45,589 nt of DNA from an uncultured bacterium (GCA_947073515.1 CAMTMC010000018.1:1-45589), one strand, 5' to 3'. Counted from the stretch's first letter, positions 15,109 through 23,546 are shown. Notes: generated from the sequence alone by a model not told the origin. Translations and numbers: made by a program.

Positions 15109-16212
15109 ATGAAAAAACTGGGACTCGGCCTGATGCGCCTCCCCCGCACCGACCTGGAGGACAACGCCTCCATCGACCACCAGGCCCTCTGCCAAATGGC
15201 CGGCCGCTTTTTGGAGCGGGGCTTCACCCACTTCGACACCGCCTGGTTCTACCACGGCGGCAAGAGCGAGGAGGCCTTCCGGGAGGCGGTGGTGAAGCGC
15301 CACCCCCGGGACAGCTTCACCGTCACCGACAAGATGCCCTTCATGGACCTGAAGGAGGAGGCCCAGCTGGAGGAGATCTTCTCCCAGCAGCTGGAGCGCT
15401 GCGGGGTGGACTACTTCGACTACTACTGGCTCCACGCCCTGGACGCCGGCCGGTATGAGCTAGCCAAGGAGATCCGGGCCTTTGACTTCCTGGAGCGGAA
15501 AAAGGCCGAGGGCAAAATCCGCCATACGGGCTTCTCTTTCCACGACTCCGCCCAGGCGCTGGATCAGATTTTGGCGGAGCAGCCCCAGCTGGAGTATGTC
15601 CAGCTCCAGATCAACTACTTAGACTGGGAGACGGAGAACGTCCAGTCCCGGCTGTGCTACGAGACCGCCCGGAAGCACAACGTCCGGGTGATGGTGATGG
15701 AGCCGGTGAAGGGCGGCGCCCTGGCCCAGGTGCCCCCCAAGGCGGAGGAGATGCTCCGCCAGCTGGACCCCAGCCGGTCCGCGGCCTCCTGGGGCATCCG
15801 TTTCGCCGCCTCCCTGGAGGGGGTGGACATGGTGCTCAGCGGCATGAGCGACATGGCCCAGCTGGAGGACAACATGGACACCTTCTCCCCCCTCCAGCCC
15901 CTCGCCGACCGGGAGATGGAGGCCCTGCTCCAGGTGGCCCAGGTCATCCACAAGGAGATCGCCATCCCCTGCACCGCCTGCCGCTACTGCACCGAGAGCT
16001 GTCCCCAGAACATCCCCATCCCGGACTACTTCCTGCTGTACAACGACAAAAAGACCGGCAAGCGGGTGCCCGGTGACCGCTTCCAACAGCTGTCCCAGGG
16101 CCATGGAAAACCCTCCGACTGTGTCGCCTGCGGCCAGTGCGAGGCCAAGTGCCCCCAGCACCTGCCCATTATCGAGCACCTGAAAACCGCCGCCAAGCTG
16201 TTGGAGAAGTAA
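15109..16212 (+). CDS. Aldo/keto reductase with C-terminal 4Fe-4S ferredoxin domain
   Basis: The 367-residue protein has an aldo/keto reductase barrel to about residue 275, with the expected tetrad: Asp in FDTAWFYHGG (with its Tyr), Lys in TDKMPF and His in WLHAL. The C-terminal part holds two cysteine clusters, CTACRYCTESCP and CVACGQCEAKCP, for two 4Fe-4S clusters. This fused class is common in anaerobes, where ferredoxin rather than only NAD(P)H may be the electron donor; the substrate is unknown. TAGGAGG precedes ATG 15109, 36 bases after the SEDS stop, so read-through from that gene is likely. Confidence 0.9.
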   Translation: MKKLGLGLMRLPRTDLEDNASIDHQALCQMAGRFLERGFTHFDTAWFYHGGKSEEAFREAVVKRHPRDSFTVTDKMPFMDLKEEAQLEEIFSQQLERCGVDYFDYYWLHALDAGRYELAKEIRAFDFLERKKAEGKIRHTGFSFHDSAQALDQILAEQPQLEYVQLQINYLDWETENVQSRLCYETARKHNVRVMVMEPVKGGALAQVPPKAEEMLRQLDPSRSAASWGIRFAASLEGVDMVLSGMSDMAQLEDNMDTFSPLQPLADREMEALLQVAQVIHKEIAIPCTACRYCTESCPQNIPIPDYFLLYNDKKTGKRVPGDRFQQLSQGHGKPSDCVACGQCEAKCPQHLPIIEHLKTAAKLLEK

Positions 16213-16215
16213 TCT

Positions 16216-16252
16216 AAAAAAACACCGCCCCCGATTGGGGGCGGTGTTTTTT
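16216..16252. terminator. Bidirectional terminator between the reductase and rnfB
   Basis: An A/T-extended stem around ACACCGCCCCC / GGGGGCGGTGT (16222-16247) with a GATT loop, A tract on one side and T tract on the other. It ends both the reductase and the rnf transcripts. Confidence 0.92.
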
Positions 16253-16258
16253 GGTTTC

Positions 16259-17059
16259 TTAGCCGTTGGCAGGCACGTGGATGACCCCCATGGGGCACTC
16301 CTTCACGCACAGCTGGCAGCCCTTGCACTTCTCCTGGTCGATGCGGGCCAGGTTGTTCTCCACGGTGATGGCGTCGAAGTGGCAGACCTTGGTACACTTC
16401 ATACAGCCGATACAGCCGGCGGTACAGGCCTTCCGGGTGTCGCCGCCCTTGTCCTTGTTCTGGCACAGGACCACAGGCTTGCGCTTCTCCTCGGGGATGA
16501 TGGAGATGATGGCGTTGGGGCAGGCGGCGGCGCAGGCGCCGCAGCCGGTACACTTGGCCCGGTCCACCTTGGCGATGCCGTCCACAATGTGGATGGCGTC
16601 GAAGGCGCAGGCCCGGGTGCAGTCGCCGTAGCCCAGACAGCCGTACTTGCACATCCCGTCGCCGCCGTAGAGGCCCTTGACGGCCTGGCAGCTCTCCACG
16701 CCCTGGAACTCAAAGCGCTTGGGGCTCTTCTCACAGGTGCCGGAGCAGGCCACCACGGCCTTCATGGAGACGGAGGCGCCGGCCTCCACGCCCATGATCT
16801 CCGCCACGGCGGCGGCGCAGGCCGCCCCGCCGGGGGTACACTTGTTGACGGCGTTGCCGTCCTCCACGATACTCTTGGCGTAGTCGGCGCAGCCGGCGCA
16901 GCCGCAGGCGCCGCAGTTGGCGCCGGCCAGGACGGCGGTGATCTTCTCCACCCGCTCATCCACGGGGACATACATGAAGATGGAGGCGGCCACCAGGATC
17001 ACAGCGCCCACCAGGCCGATGGCGGTGACCAGGATAATTGCCATTAAAATCGGACTCAT
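16259..17059 (-). CDS. rnfB: Rnf complex subunit RnfB (polyferredoxin)
   Basis: The 266-residue product has one N-terminal membrane helix (about 4-30), the RnfB 4Fe-4S domain CGACGCAGCADYA, and then several ferredoxin sites (CTGCGACAAACP, CIGCMKCTKVCH, CKGCQLCVKECP and a CKYGCLGYGDCTRAC segment). RnfB takes electrons from reduced ferredoxin and feeds the membrane subunits. It is the last gene of the rnfCDGEAB operon, 18 bases after rnfA, in the usual clostridial order. Rnf moves Na+ or H+ out while passing electrons to NAD+. Confidence 0.96.
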   Translation of the reverse strand: MSPILMAIILVTAIGLVGAVILVAASIFMYVPVDERVEKITAVLAGANCGACGCAGCADYAKSIVEDGNAVNKCTPGGAACAAAVAEIMGVEAGASVSMKAVVACSGTCEKSPKRFEFQGVESCQAVKGLYGGDGMCKYGCLGYGDCTRACAFDAIHIVDGIAKVDRAKCTGCGACAAACPNAIISIIPEEKRKPVVLCQNKDKGGDTRKACTAGCIGCMKCTKVCHFDAITVENNLARIDQEKCKGCQLCVKECPMGVIHVPANG

Positions 17060-17077
17060 AGCTCTCTTTCCCTCCTA

Positions 17078-17695
17078 TCACACGCCGAAGATGGCGTCCA
17101 CGATGCCGCCGAAGCCCATGAAGGACATGGAGGTGACGGCGGCGGCCACCAGGGTGATGGGCAGGCCCTGGAAGCACTTGGGCGTGACGGCCTGCTCCAC
17201 CCGGCGGCGGACGCCGGAGAACAGCACCATGGCCACCAGGAAGCCGATGCCGGCGCCGGCGGCGCAGACGATGGACTCAATAAAGTTATAGCCGTTGTCG
17301 ATGTTCAGGATGGTCACGCCCAGGATGGCGCAGTTGGTGGTAATCAGGGGCAGGTACACGCCCAGGGACTTGTACAGGGCGGGGATGAACTTTTTCAAGA
17401 TGTACTCCACCAGCTGCACCAGGATGGCGATGATCAGGATGAACACGATGGTCTGGAGGTAGCCCATGTCCCACTTCAGGGTGCCATCGGCATTGGCGGG
17501 GGTAAGCAGGAAGGTCTGGATGGGCCAGGTGGCGGCGGTGGCCATGACCATAACGAAGGTGACGGCCAGGGACATGCCCACGGCGCTGTCCAGCTTCTTA
17601 GACACGCCCAGGAAGGGGCAGATGCCCAGGAACTTGACCAGGACGTAGTTGTCCACCAGGATCATGGTAAAGAAGATAACGGCAAGCTCTTTCAT
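17078..17695 (-). CDS. rnfA: Rnf complex subunit RnfA
   Basis: The 205-residue membrane protein has six likely helices and the opening KELAVIFFTMILVDNYVLVK, followed by FLGICPFLGVSKK, the RnfA/NqrE cysteine motif that helps hold a membrane 2Fe-2S or 4Fe-4S centre with RnfE. Its start codon shares one base with the rnfE stop (TAATG). It forms the core of the ion-translocating membrane part with RnfD and RnfE. Confidence 0.95.
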   Translation of the reverse strand: MKELAVIFFTMILVDNYVLVKFLGICPFLGVSKKLDSAVGMSLAVTFVMVMATAATWPIQTFLLTPANADGTLKWDMGYLQTIVFILIIAILVQLVEYILKKFIPALYKSLGVYLPLITTNCAILGVTILNIDNGYNFIESIVCAAGAGIGFLVAMVLFSGVRRRVEQAVTPKCFQGLPITLVAAAVTSMSFMGFGGIVDAIFGV

Positions 17696-18363
17696 TACGC
17701 GTTACCTCCTTCCACGGCGGCGGCCTTCTTGGGCCGGGTGGTCAGCCAGGTGGCCCCGGCCATCAGCACGCCGAAGACGAAGAAGCCGCCGGGGGCGCTG
17801 GTCATGATGGTGAAGGGGTCGATGGAGGCGGGGATCACCTGCACGGAGAAGTCGGCGGGCAGGGCGGGCACCAGGGTGCCCAGGCCAGCCATCCAGGTGC
17901 CGGCGCCCAGGATCTCCCGGATGGAGCCCATAATCACCAGGGTGAAGGTGAAGCCGATGCCCATGCCCAGGCCGTCCAGGGCGGAGTCCAGGATGCCGTT
18001 CTTAGAGGCGAACATCTCGGCCCGGCCCAGGATGATGCAGTTGACCACGATCAGGGGCAGGTACACGCCCAGGGCCTTGTCCAGGTCGGGCAGATAGGCC
18101 TTGACCAGCATCTGCACCACGGACACGAAGCCGGCGATGACGGTGATGTAACAGGGGATGCGGACCTGGCTGGGGATGACCTTCCGCAGCAGGGAGATGA
18201 CGATGTTGGAGCACACCAGCACGAAGGTGGCGGCCAGGCCCATGCCGATGCCGTTGGAGGCCATGGAGGTGACAGCCAGGGTGGGGCAGGTGCCCAGGAC
18301 CAGACGGAGCACCGGGTTTTCAGCCAGGAAGCCGTTGGTCAAAACTTTCAATTTGTTATTCAT
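17695..18363 (-). CDS. rnfE: Rnf complex subunit RnfE
   Basis: The 222-residue membrane protein is the inverted-topology homologue of RnfA and has the matching motif LVLGTCPTLAVTS near residue 24, plus about six helices. I place the start at ATG 18363: AAAGGAGG lies ten bases ahead, while the frame's first codon at 18384 falls inside rnfG. The gene lies between rnfG and rnfA as in Clostridium and Acetobacterium. Confidence 0.94.
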   Translation of the reverse strand: MNNKLKVLTNGFLAENPVLRLVLGTCPTLAVTSMASNGIGMGLAATFVLVCSNIVISLLRKVIPSQVRIPCYITVIAGFVSVVQMLVKAYLPDLDKALGVYLPLIVVNCIILGRAEMFASKNGILDSALDGLGMGIGFTFTLVIMGSIREILGAGTWMAGLGTLVPALPADFSVQVIPASIDPFTIMTSAPGGFFVFGVLMAGATWLTTRPKKAAAVEGGNA

Positions 18364-18380
18364 ATTCAGCCATCCTCCTT

Positions 18381-18908
18381 TCAAATCTGGTTGTAGGCCT
18401 CAATGGCGGCGTTCACCGCGTTGAGCAGGGCCTTGCTGGAGATGGTGGCGCCGGACTCGGCGTCGATGTCCTGGTTCAGCACCAGGGCGTCATCAGCTTG
18501 CTGGCCCATATACCGGTCCCAGTAGGCGGGGGTGTCCACCACCTTGGAGCCGATGCCCTTGGTCTCGGCCTGCTCGGTGACCTTGATCTGCTTGATGGTG
18601 CCGTCGGGGTTGAAGGCGGTCATCACCACCACGTTGCCGCCGTAGCCCTTGGCCCGGCTGGTGACGATGGTGCCCACGCCGTTGTTGGCGGTATACACGC
18701 TGTCCACGTTGGTCACAGACACATTCTCCTGGGTGAAGTCGTCGGCGTCGGGCAGCAGCTCCGCCCGGGCCAGGCGCTCGGCCTCAATGCGGGCGGCCTC
18801 AATGACGGGGGCGGTGGCCTCGTTGGTGGCGGCCAGGGCCCCGGTGATCACCACGCAGATGACGCACAGGACCACAATGGGCTTAAAGATCTTTTCCCAG
18901 TTGCTCAT
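18381..18908 (-). CDS. rnfG: Rnf complex subunit RnfG (covalent FMN)
   Basis: The 175-residue protein has one N-terminal membrane helix (about 8-28) and an outside FMN-binding domain. The covalent FMN site is the Thr in ESGATISSKALLNAV near residue 155. Its start overlaps the rnfD stop by four bases (ATGA). It passes electrons outside the membrane between the FeS centre of RnfA/E and RnfD. Confidence 0.95.
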   Translation of the reverse strand: MSNWEKIFKPIVVLCVICVVITGALAATNEATAPVIEAARIEAERLARAELLPDADDFTQENVSVTNVDSVYTANNGVGTIVTSRAKGYGGNVVVMTAFNPDGTIKQIKVTEQAETKGIGSKVVDTPAYWDRYMGQQADDALVLNQDIDAESGATISSKALLNAVNAAIEAYNQI

Positions 18909-19855
18909 TTGGCCTCACCTCCCTTTTTCACTTTGGCGATGCCCAGCTTATCCTGCCGGGTGAGCATATCAATGTAGGGCACCAGCAGGTTCATCAGCAG
19001 GATGGAGAAGGACACGCCCTCCGCCATGGAGCCGAACCGGCGGATCAGCATGGTAATCAGGCCCAGACAGACGCCAAAGACCAGCTTGCCCTTGTCAGTG
19101 GTGGGGGAGGTCACATAGTCGGTGGCCATGAAGAAGGCGCCCAGCAGCAGGCCGCCGGACAGCAGCTGCACCACGGGGTCCATGCCGAAGCACAGGGACA
19201 GCACCGCCACGGAGCCCAGGTAGGCCACGGGGATCATGGGGCTGATAACCTTGGTGGCGATGAGGTACAGGCCGCCCACCAGGATGGTGATGGCGCAGGT
19301 CTCGCCCAGCACGCCGCCGTGGGTGCCCAGCAGCAGGGTCACATAGCTGTTGGAGCCCAGCTCGCCGGCCGCGGCCAGGGGGGTGGCGGAGGCCAGGACG
19401 TCCAGCCCCTCAGGCGCCTGGGGGAAGACGTAGGAGGTCATCTTGCCGGTGAAGCCCAGGGCCAGGGCGATCCGGCCCACAATGGCGGGGTTGGCGAAGT
19501 TGTAGCCCAGGCCGCCGAAGAGCTGCTTGATGATGACAATGGCGATGAAGGCGCCCACCACGGGCATCCACCAGGGCATGGAGGCGGGCAGGTTGAAGGC
19601 CAGCAGCAGGCCGGTGACCACGGCGGAGAAGTCCCCGGTGGGGTTCTCCCGGCCCATGAGCTTGCAGTAGCCCCACTCGAAAAAGACGCAGGCGGCCACG
19701 GTAATGGCGGTGAGGATCAGGGCGTTCATCCCGAAGATGAGCACCGACGCCACCAGGGTGGGCGCCAGGGCCAGGCACACCCGCTGCATGATCTTGGCGG
19801 TGGTGTCGGCGCTGGTGATATGGGGGGCGGCGGTGACGATCAGTTTATTGGCCAT
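18905..19855 (-). CDS. rnfD: Rnf complex subunit RnfD (covalent FMN)
   Basis: The 316-residue membrane protein carries a second covalent FMN; the attachment motif is the Thr of LASATPLAAAG near residue 175. NPAIVGRIALALGF and FMATDYVTSP are typical of RnfD/NqrB. The ATG at 19855 overlaps the rnfC stop (TGATG), and GGAGG is nine bases ahead; the GTG one codon earlier is less likely. Confidence 0.95.
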   Translation of the reverse strand: MANKLIVTAAPHITSADTTAKIMQRVCLALAPTLVASVLIFGMNALILTAITVAACVFFEWGYCKLMGRENPTGDFSAVVTGLLLAFNLPASMPWWMPVVGAFIAIVIIKQLFGGLGYNFANPAIVGRIALALGFTGKMTSYVFPQAPEGLDVLASATPLAAAGELGSNSYVTLLLGTHGGVLGETCAITILVGGLYLIATKVISPMIPVAYLGSVAVLSLCFGMDPVVQLLSGGLLLGAFFMATDYVTSPTTDKGKLVFGVCLGLITMLIRRFGSMAEGVSFSILLMNLLVPYIDMLTRQDKLGIAKVKKGGEAK

Positions 19856-21162
19856 CACTTCTTACCTCCATTCTTCATCATGATCTTGGCCAGGGCGATG
19901 GAGGGGGCCAGGTGCCGCTTGGCCGGGCAGACGAAGGAACACGTGCCGCAGCTCATGCACAGGTCGGCGTTGAGCTCGATGAGCAGGTCCACGTTGCCCA
20001 CGTTATAGGCCTGGACGATCTCCTTGGCGGACAGGCCCAGGGGGCAGGCGTTGGTACACCGGCCACAGTGGATGCAGTTGCTGGGCTTGGGCAGCTGGGC
20101 CATCTTCCTGGAGAAGGCCAGCACCGCGTTGTTGTTCTTCAGGATGGGCTGGCTCAGGTCGGCGATACAGGTGCCCATCATGGGGCCGCCGTAGAGCACC
20201 TTGCCCGGCTCGTCGGTGAAGCCGCCGCAGAAGTCCATCAGCTCCTGGACGGGGGTGCCGATGACCACCTCCACGTTCTTGGGCTCCTTGATGATGTCGC
20301 CGTCCACAGTCAGGCGCTTGGTCACCAGGGGCATGCCCGTCTTTAAGTACTTGCCCACAAAGGCCACGGAGGTGACGTTCATCACGATGACCCCCACGTC
20401 AGAGGGCAGGCCGGGGAAGGGCACTTCCCGGCCGGTGCAGTTCTCGATCAGCACCTTCTCAGCGCCCTGGGGGTAACGGCAGGGCAGTTCCTTCACCTCG
20501 ATGCCCTGGGTGGCCATCTCCTTCATCTTGGCGATGGCCTCGGGCTTGTTGCCCTCGATGCCGATGATGCACTTGGGGATCTCCAGGTACTTCATCACCG
20601 CCTGGATACCGTCCAGGATGAACTGGCTGTCCTCCAGGAAGCAGCGGTTGTCCGAGGTGATGTAGGGCTCACACTCGGCGCCGTTGATGATGAGGGTGTC
20701 GATCTCGTCCAGGTTCTTGGGGGCCAGCTTCACCGCCGCGGGGAAGCCGGCGCCGCCCAGGCCCACCAGGCCGCTGGCCCGGACGGCGTCCTGGAAGGAC
20801 TTGAGATCGTTGACCTGGGGGGGCGCCACGGCGGGGTCTACCTTCTGCTCCCCGTCGGGGATGATGACCACCGCCGTCTGGGGGGCGCCGTTGGGGGCGG
20901 TGATGGTGATGATGCTGTCCACAGTGCCCGACACGCCGGAGTGGATGTCGGAGGAGACAAAGCCGCCGGCCTTGCCCACCACGGTGCCCACATAGACCTG
21001 GTCGCCCTTGGCCACCGCGAGGGCGGCGGGGGCGCCGATGTGCTGGCTCATGGACAGCACGATCTTAGAGGGCAGCGGCATGGCCACTGTCTCCAGGTTG
21101 GAGGTCCGCTTCTCGTGGGGGACATTTCCCCCTTGAGCGGACCGTTTGAGGAATTTGCTCAT
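19855..21162 (-). CDS. rnfC: Rnf complex subunit RnfC (NADH-binding)
   Basis: The 435-residue cytoplasmic subunit binds FMN and NAD(H) and holds two 4Fe-4S clusters (CIHCGRCTNACP and CMSCGTCSFVCP near the C-terminus). Family marks also include LVGLGGAGFPAAVKL, INGAECEPYITSDNRC and EVPFPGLPSDVGVIVMN. It is the NAD+ reduction site of Rnf. I use ATG 21162; GGGAGG is 12 bases ahead, a little far. The open frame extends to 21297 but would then cover the promoter. It is the first gene of rnfCDGEAB. Confidence 0.94.
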   Translation of the reverse strand: MSKFLKRSAQGGNVPHEKRTSNLETVAMPLPSKIVLSMSQHIGAPAALAVAKGDQVYVGTVVGKAGGFVSSDIHSGVSGTVDSIITITAPNGAPQTAVVIIPDGEQKVDPAVAPPQVNDLKSFQDAVRASGLVGLGGAGFPAAVKLAPKNLDEIDTLIINGAECEPYITSDNRCFLEDSQFILDGIQAVMKYLEIPKCIIGIEGNKPEAIAKMKEMATQGIEVKELPCRYPQGAEKVLIENCTGREVPFPGLPSDVGVIVMNVTSVAFVGKYLKTGMPLVTKRLTVDGDIIKEPKNVEVVIGTPVQELMDFCGGFTDEPGKVLYGGPMMGTCIADLSQPILKNNNAVLAFSRKMAQLPKPSNCIHCGRCTNACPLGLSAKEIVQAYNVGNVDLLIELNADLCMSCGTCSFVCPAKRHLAPSIALAKIMMKNGGKK

Positions 21163-21204
21163 TACAAATTTCGACCTCCCTATCGCTTCTTGACCGGAAT
21201 ACGC

Positions 21205-21275
21205 CCTGTCAGCCGGGCGCACGACAAAACCCGCCGGTCCCCCCTCTCTGCCACTGCTCCAGGGACCGCCGGCTC
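21205..21275 (-). other. Hairpin in the rnf leader
   Basis: In the 120-base rnf leader CGGTCCC can pair with GGGACCG across a loop of about 19 bases. No clear T tract follows. It may only be leader structure; I do not match it to a known riboswitch. Confidence 0.25.
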
Positions 21276-21288
21276 GCTTGCAGATGCT

Positions 21289-21317
21289 ATCATACACCTT
21301 TCCTACAAAAAAAGCAA
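21289..21317 (-). promoter_or_regulatory. Sigma-A promoter of the rnf operon
   Basis: On the minus strand TTGCTT (21317-21312), 17-bp spacer, TATGAT (21294-21289). The leader to rnfC is about 120 bases. I saw no TTGTTAA..TTAACAA Rex site over it. Confidence 0.7.
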
Positions 21318-21371
21318 GATCATTTGCCCATGATTTATGAATTGCCAGACAGCCTGTCCGGCGGTTCCGCC

Positions 21372-21405
21372 AAAAAAACGGGACGCGGAGTTCCCTCCGC
21401 GTCCC
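21372..21405 (-). terminator. Intrinsic terminator of the Cys/Gly-rich small gene
   Basis: GGGACGCGGA and TCCGCGTCCC (21380-21389 with 21396-21405) followed by seven T on the minus strand. It separates the small gene from the rnf promoter. Confidence 0.9.
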
Positions 21406-21413
21406 GGCCTGAC

Positions 21414-21593
21414 TCAGCAGCCGCAGCCGTTGTTGCAGCCACAGCCGTTGTTGCAGCCGCAGTTATTGCCGCAGTTGTTGCCGCAGCCACAGCCGCAGCC
21501 GCCCCAGCTTCCGCCGCAGCTGAACAGGATGATGATGAGGATGATGATCCACAGGCAGCCGCCGCCGCCCCAGCCGTTATTGCAGCACCCCAT
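21414..21593 (-). CDS. 59-residue Cys/Gly/Asn-rich single-pass membrane protein
   Basis: ATG 21593 to TGA 21414, with AGGAGGTACTCATT ahead. The product starts MGCCNNGWGGGGCLW, has one short membrane segment IIILIIILF (about 16-24), and ends in a repeat of GC, CGNN and CNNG units. I count 14 cysteines in 59 residues. It resembles in plan the tiny YjcZ-like sporulation proteins (Gly-rich plus one helix), but the Cys/Asn repeat is unusual and I do not recognise a family. It has its own terminator and a CACC-15-CATATGAT mother-cell-type promoter. The role could be in spore coat cross-linking or metal binding; both are inference. It is absent as a frame from simple long-ORF searches because of its size. 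Confidence 0.75.
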   Translation of the reverse strand: MGCCNNGWGGGGCLWIIILIIILFSCGGSWGGCGCGCGNNCGNNCGCNNGCGCNNGCGC

Positions 21594-21652
21594 AATGAGT
21601 ACCTCCTGATTTATGAAAGTTTTAAGAGGGGCTGTTTGCCGCTCTCAATTCC

Positions 21653-21679
21653 ATCATATGCCTTGGGAGGGAATGGGTG
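21653..21679 (-). promoter_or_regulatory. Probable sigma-E/sigma-K type promoter of the Cys/Gly-rich small gene
   Basis: On the minus strand CACC (21679-21676), 15-bp spacer, CATATGAT (21660-21653), then GG. It resembles the two promoters at 1540 and 4910 and leaves a leader of about 55 bases. Confidence 0.45.
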
Positions 21680-21687
21680 CGCCTTCC

Positions 21688-22788
21688 TCACATTTTTTCG
21701 GAAAACACCCGGAGCATGGCGGCCACCTCCGCCCGGGTGGCGCTGCGCTGGGGGCTGAGGGTGAGCCCGCCGGCGGAGGAGCTGCCCAAGATCCCCTGGC
21801 CCACCGCCCAGGACAGGGCCTCCCGGGCCCAGGTGCTGGACTGGTTCAGGTCGGCGTAGCCGGACAGGTCAGCCCCCGGGGCCATGGCCTTCCCCTGGTA
21901 GTTGGCGGCGAAGCTGTACAGCAGCACCACCAGCTGCTCCCGGGTGACCTGGGCGTTGGGGCTGAAGGTGCCCGCCCCGGTGCCGGAGGCGATGTTCTGG
22001 GACACCGCCCACCGCACGTAGGGGGCGAACCAGGCCCCGTCGGGCACGTCGGACAGGACGGCGCTGGCCCCGGCCATCTCCTGGGCGGGGGCGCCGGCCA
22101 GCTGGTAGAACACCGTCATCAGCATGGCCCGGGTCATGGGGGCGCTGGGGCCGAAGACCCCCTCCTCCAGCCCGGAGAACAGGCCGTTTTCATAGGCGTA
22201 GCCCACCGGGGCGTAGAACCAGTCGTTCCGGCTCACGTCGTAGAAGGGCAGGGGGTTCTTCTCCTGGCCCCCGGCCAGGGTGTAGCTGCCCTGGACCCCC
22301 ATGTCCGCCCGGCCGGACTGGACCGTGACGCCGGCGGTGGTCCCCTCCCCCACCAGATAGCGGTGGCCGGGGGTCAGGCTCCCGCCGGAGGGCACCTCCG
22401 TCCCGTCTGTCACGTCCACAAAGGCCCCGCTGTGGGTCACCGTGGCGCCCCCCCGGAGCATCAGCAGGCCGGAGCCGGCGGGCAGGCCGATGATCTGGCC
22501 CTCGGACCAGTCCCGCCGCTGGAGGGTCTCGCTGTACAGCCTGGCGTCCCCCTCCTCCTGGCCGGCGAGGCCCCGGCGGGCGGCGTCCAGCTCGTCCTTG
22601 GCGGCGGTGAAGGTGTTCTCCAGGGCCCGGTCCGCCTCCAGCTCCCCCGCCTGGACGGCCTGGGGGAAGAAGGTGTCTGTCAGATAGCGCAGGGAGACCA
22701 GGCTGTCGTCAGAGGACAGGGCCAGCGCCCCGGCCGTCAGCCCGGCCAGGGTCAGCGCCAGCGCCAGGGGGCGCAGAAATTTTCTCAT
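21688..22788 (-). CDS. Secreted protein with three S-layer homology domains
   Basis: The 366-residue protein has a signal peptide (RKFLRPLALALTLAGLTAGA) and an N-terminal helical region (about 30-100). Residues about 100-170 form a beta-rich part that contains GSGLLMLRGGATVTHSGAFV. Three SLH repeats follow from about 187 (DWFYAPVGYAYENGLFSG, WFAPYVRWAVSQNIASGTG, TWAREALSWAVGQGIL). SLH domains bind pyruvylated cell-wall polymer. Its ATG overlaps the rex stop (ATGA), so it is translated with the redox repressor from one promoter, an odd pairing. Confidence 0.88.
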   Translation of the reverse strand: MRKFLRPLALALTLAGLTAGALALSSDDSLVSLRYLTDTFFPQAVQAGELEADRALENTFTAAKDELDAARRGLAGQEEGDARLYSETLQRRDWSEGQIIGLPAGSGLLMLRGGATVTHSGAFVDVTDGTEVPSGGSLTPGHRYLVGEGTTAGVTVQSGRADMGVQGSYTLAGGQEKNPLPFYDVSRNDWFYAPVGYAYENGLFSGLEEGVFGPSAPMTRAMLMTVFYQLAGAPAQEMAGASAVLSDVPDGAWFAPYVRWAVSQNIASGTGAGTFSPNAQVTREQLVVLLYSFAANYQGKAMAPGADLSGYADLNQSSTWAREALSWAVGQGILGSSSAGGLTLSPQRSATRAEVAAMLRVFSEKM

Positions 22789-23456
22789 AGCTGGGGCTCC
22801 TCTCCCTCCCGGCGGGACCGGTCCTCCCGCTGGGAGATCATATAACTCAGGGCCAGCAGGCTGTCGGAGAAGTGGACCGACTCCACCACCACGTCCTTCT
22901 GGTCAAAGGATATCTCCCGGTTGGTAAAATTCCAGATGCCCTTCACCCCGGCGTTGACCAGCCGGTCGCCCATCTCCTGGGCGGCGGCGATGGGCACCGT
23001 CAGCATCCCCACGCTCACCGGGTGGGCGGCCAGGAACTCCTCCAGCCGGTCGGTGTGCCACACGGGCACCCCGCCCACCCGGGTCCCCGCCACCTGGGGG
23101 TTGACATCAAAGGCGGCCAGCAGCTGAAAGCCGTTGGCGGAAAAGCGGAAGTTGTGGATGATGGCCCGGCCCAGGTTGCCGGTGCCCAGCACAATCACCG
23201 TGTGGCCCCGGCTGATGCCCAAAATCTCGCCGATCTCCTCCTTCAGGCTGTCCACCTTGTAGCCGTAGCCCTGCTGGCCAAACTCGCCAAAGCAGAACAG
23301 GTCCTGGCGGATCTGGGAGGCGGTGAGGCCCATGGACTTTCCCAGGGCGCTGGAGGAGATCCGCACCGTCCCCGCCTCCTGGAGCTCGGACAGGTGGCGG
23401 TAGTACCGGGGCAGGCGGCGGATCACCGCCGTGGACACTTTCATATTCCGTTTCAT
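22785..23456 (-). CDS. rex: Redox-sensing transcriptional repressor Rex
   Basis: The 223-residue product has a winged-helix DNA-binding domain (about 1-85, with GLTASQIRQDLFCFGEFGQQG, shown here in two halves GLTASQIRQDL and FGEFGQQGYGY) and a Rossmann NAD(H)-binding domain (VIVLGTGNLGRAI). The C-terminal domain-swapped helix is present. Rex releases DNA when NADH is high and controls fermentation and electron transfer genes in clostridia, of which rnf, etf and nfn in this window are candidates. The consensus site TTGTTAA..TTAACAA was not seen in the window. It is first in an operon with an SLH protein. ATG 23456 has GGAG eight bases ahead. Confidence 0.94.
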   Translation of the reverse strand: MKRNMKVSTAVIRRLPRYYRHLSELQEAGTVRISSSALGKSMGLTASQIRQDLFCFGEFGQQGYGYKVDSLKEEIGEILGISRGHTVIVLGTGNLGRAIIHNFRFSANGFQLLAAFDVNPQVAGTRVGGVPVWHTDRLEEFLAAHPVSVGMLTVPIAAAQEMGDRLVNAGVKGIWNFTNREISFDQKDVVVESVHFSDSLLALSYMISQREDRSRREGEEPQL

Positions 23457-23503
23457 GGATCGGCTCCGTTTCTCCGGCCCCGGAGGGCCCAGTGTCTGCC
23501 CCC

Positions 23504-23532
23504 AGTTTACCCCAACTCGCCCCGGCTGTCAA
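23504..23532 (-). promoter_or_regulatory. Sigma-A promoter of rex
   Basis: On the minus strand perfect TTGACA (23532-23527), 17-bp spacer, TAAACT (23509-23504), about 50 bases before the rex start. Confidence 0.82.
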
Positions 23533-23546
23533 TTTCTTTTCCCGGG

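Noticed and set aside
21205-21282. Riboswitch in the rnf leader
   Set aside because: Only one simple hairpin is seen and no known aptamer core.
21163-21297. N-terminal extension of rnfC to 21297
   Set aside because: It would cover the leader and part of the promoter; RnfC homologues start near ATG 21162.
21424-21594. Cys/Asn repeat as a CRISPR-like or tandem repeat array
   Set aside because: The repetition is codon-level in a short gene with ribosome site and stop; units are not spaced like an array.
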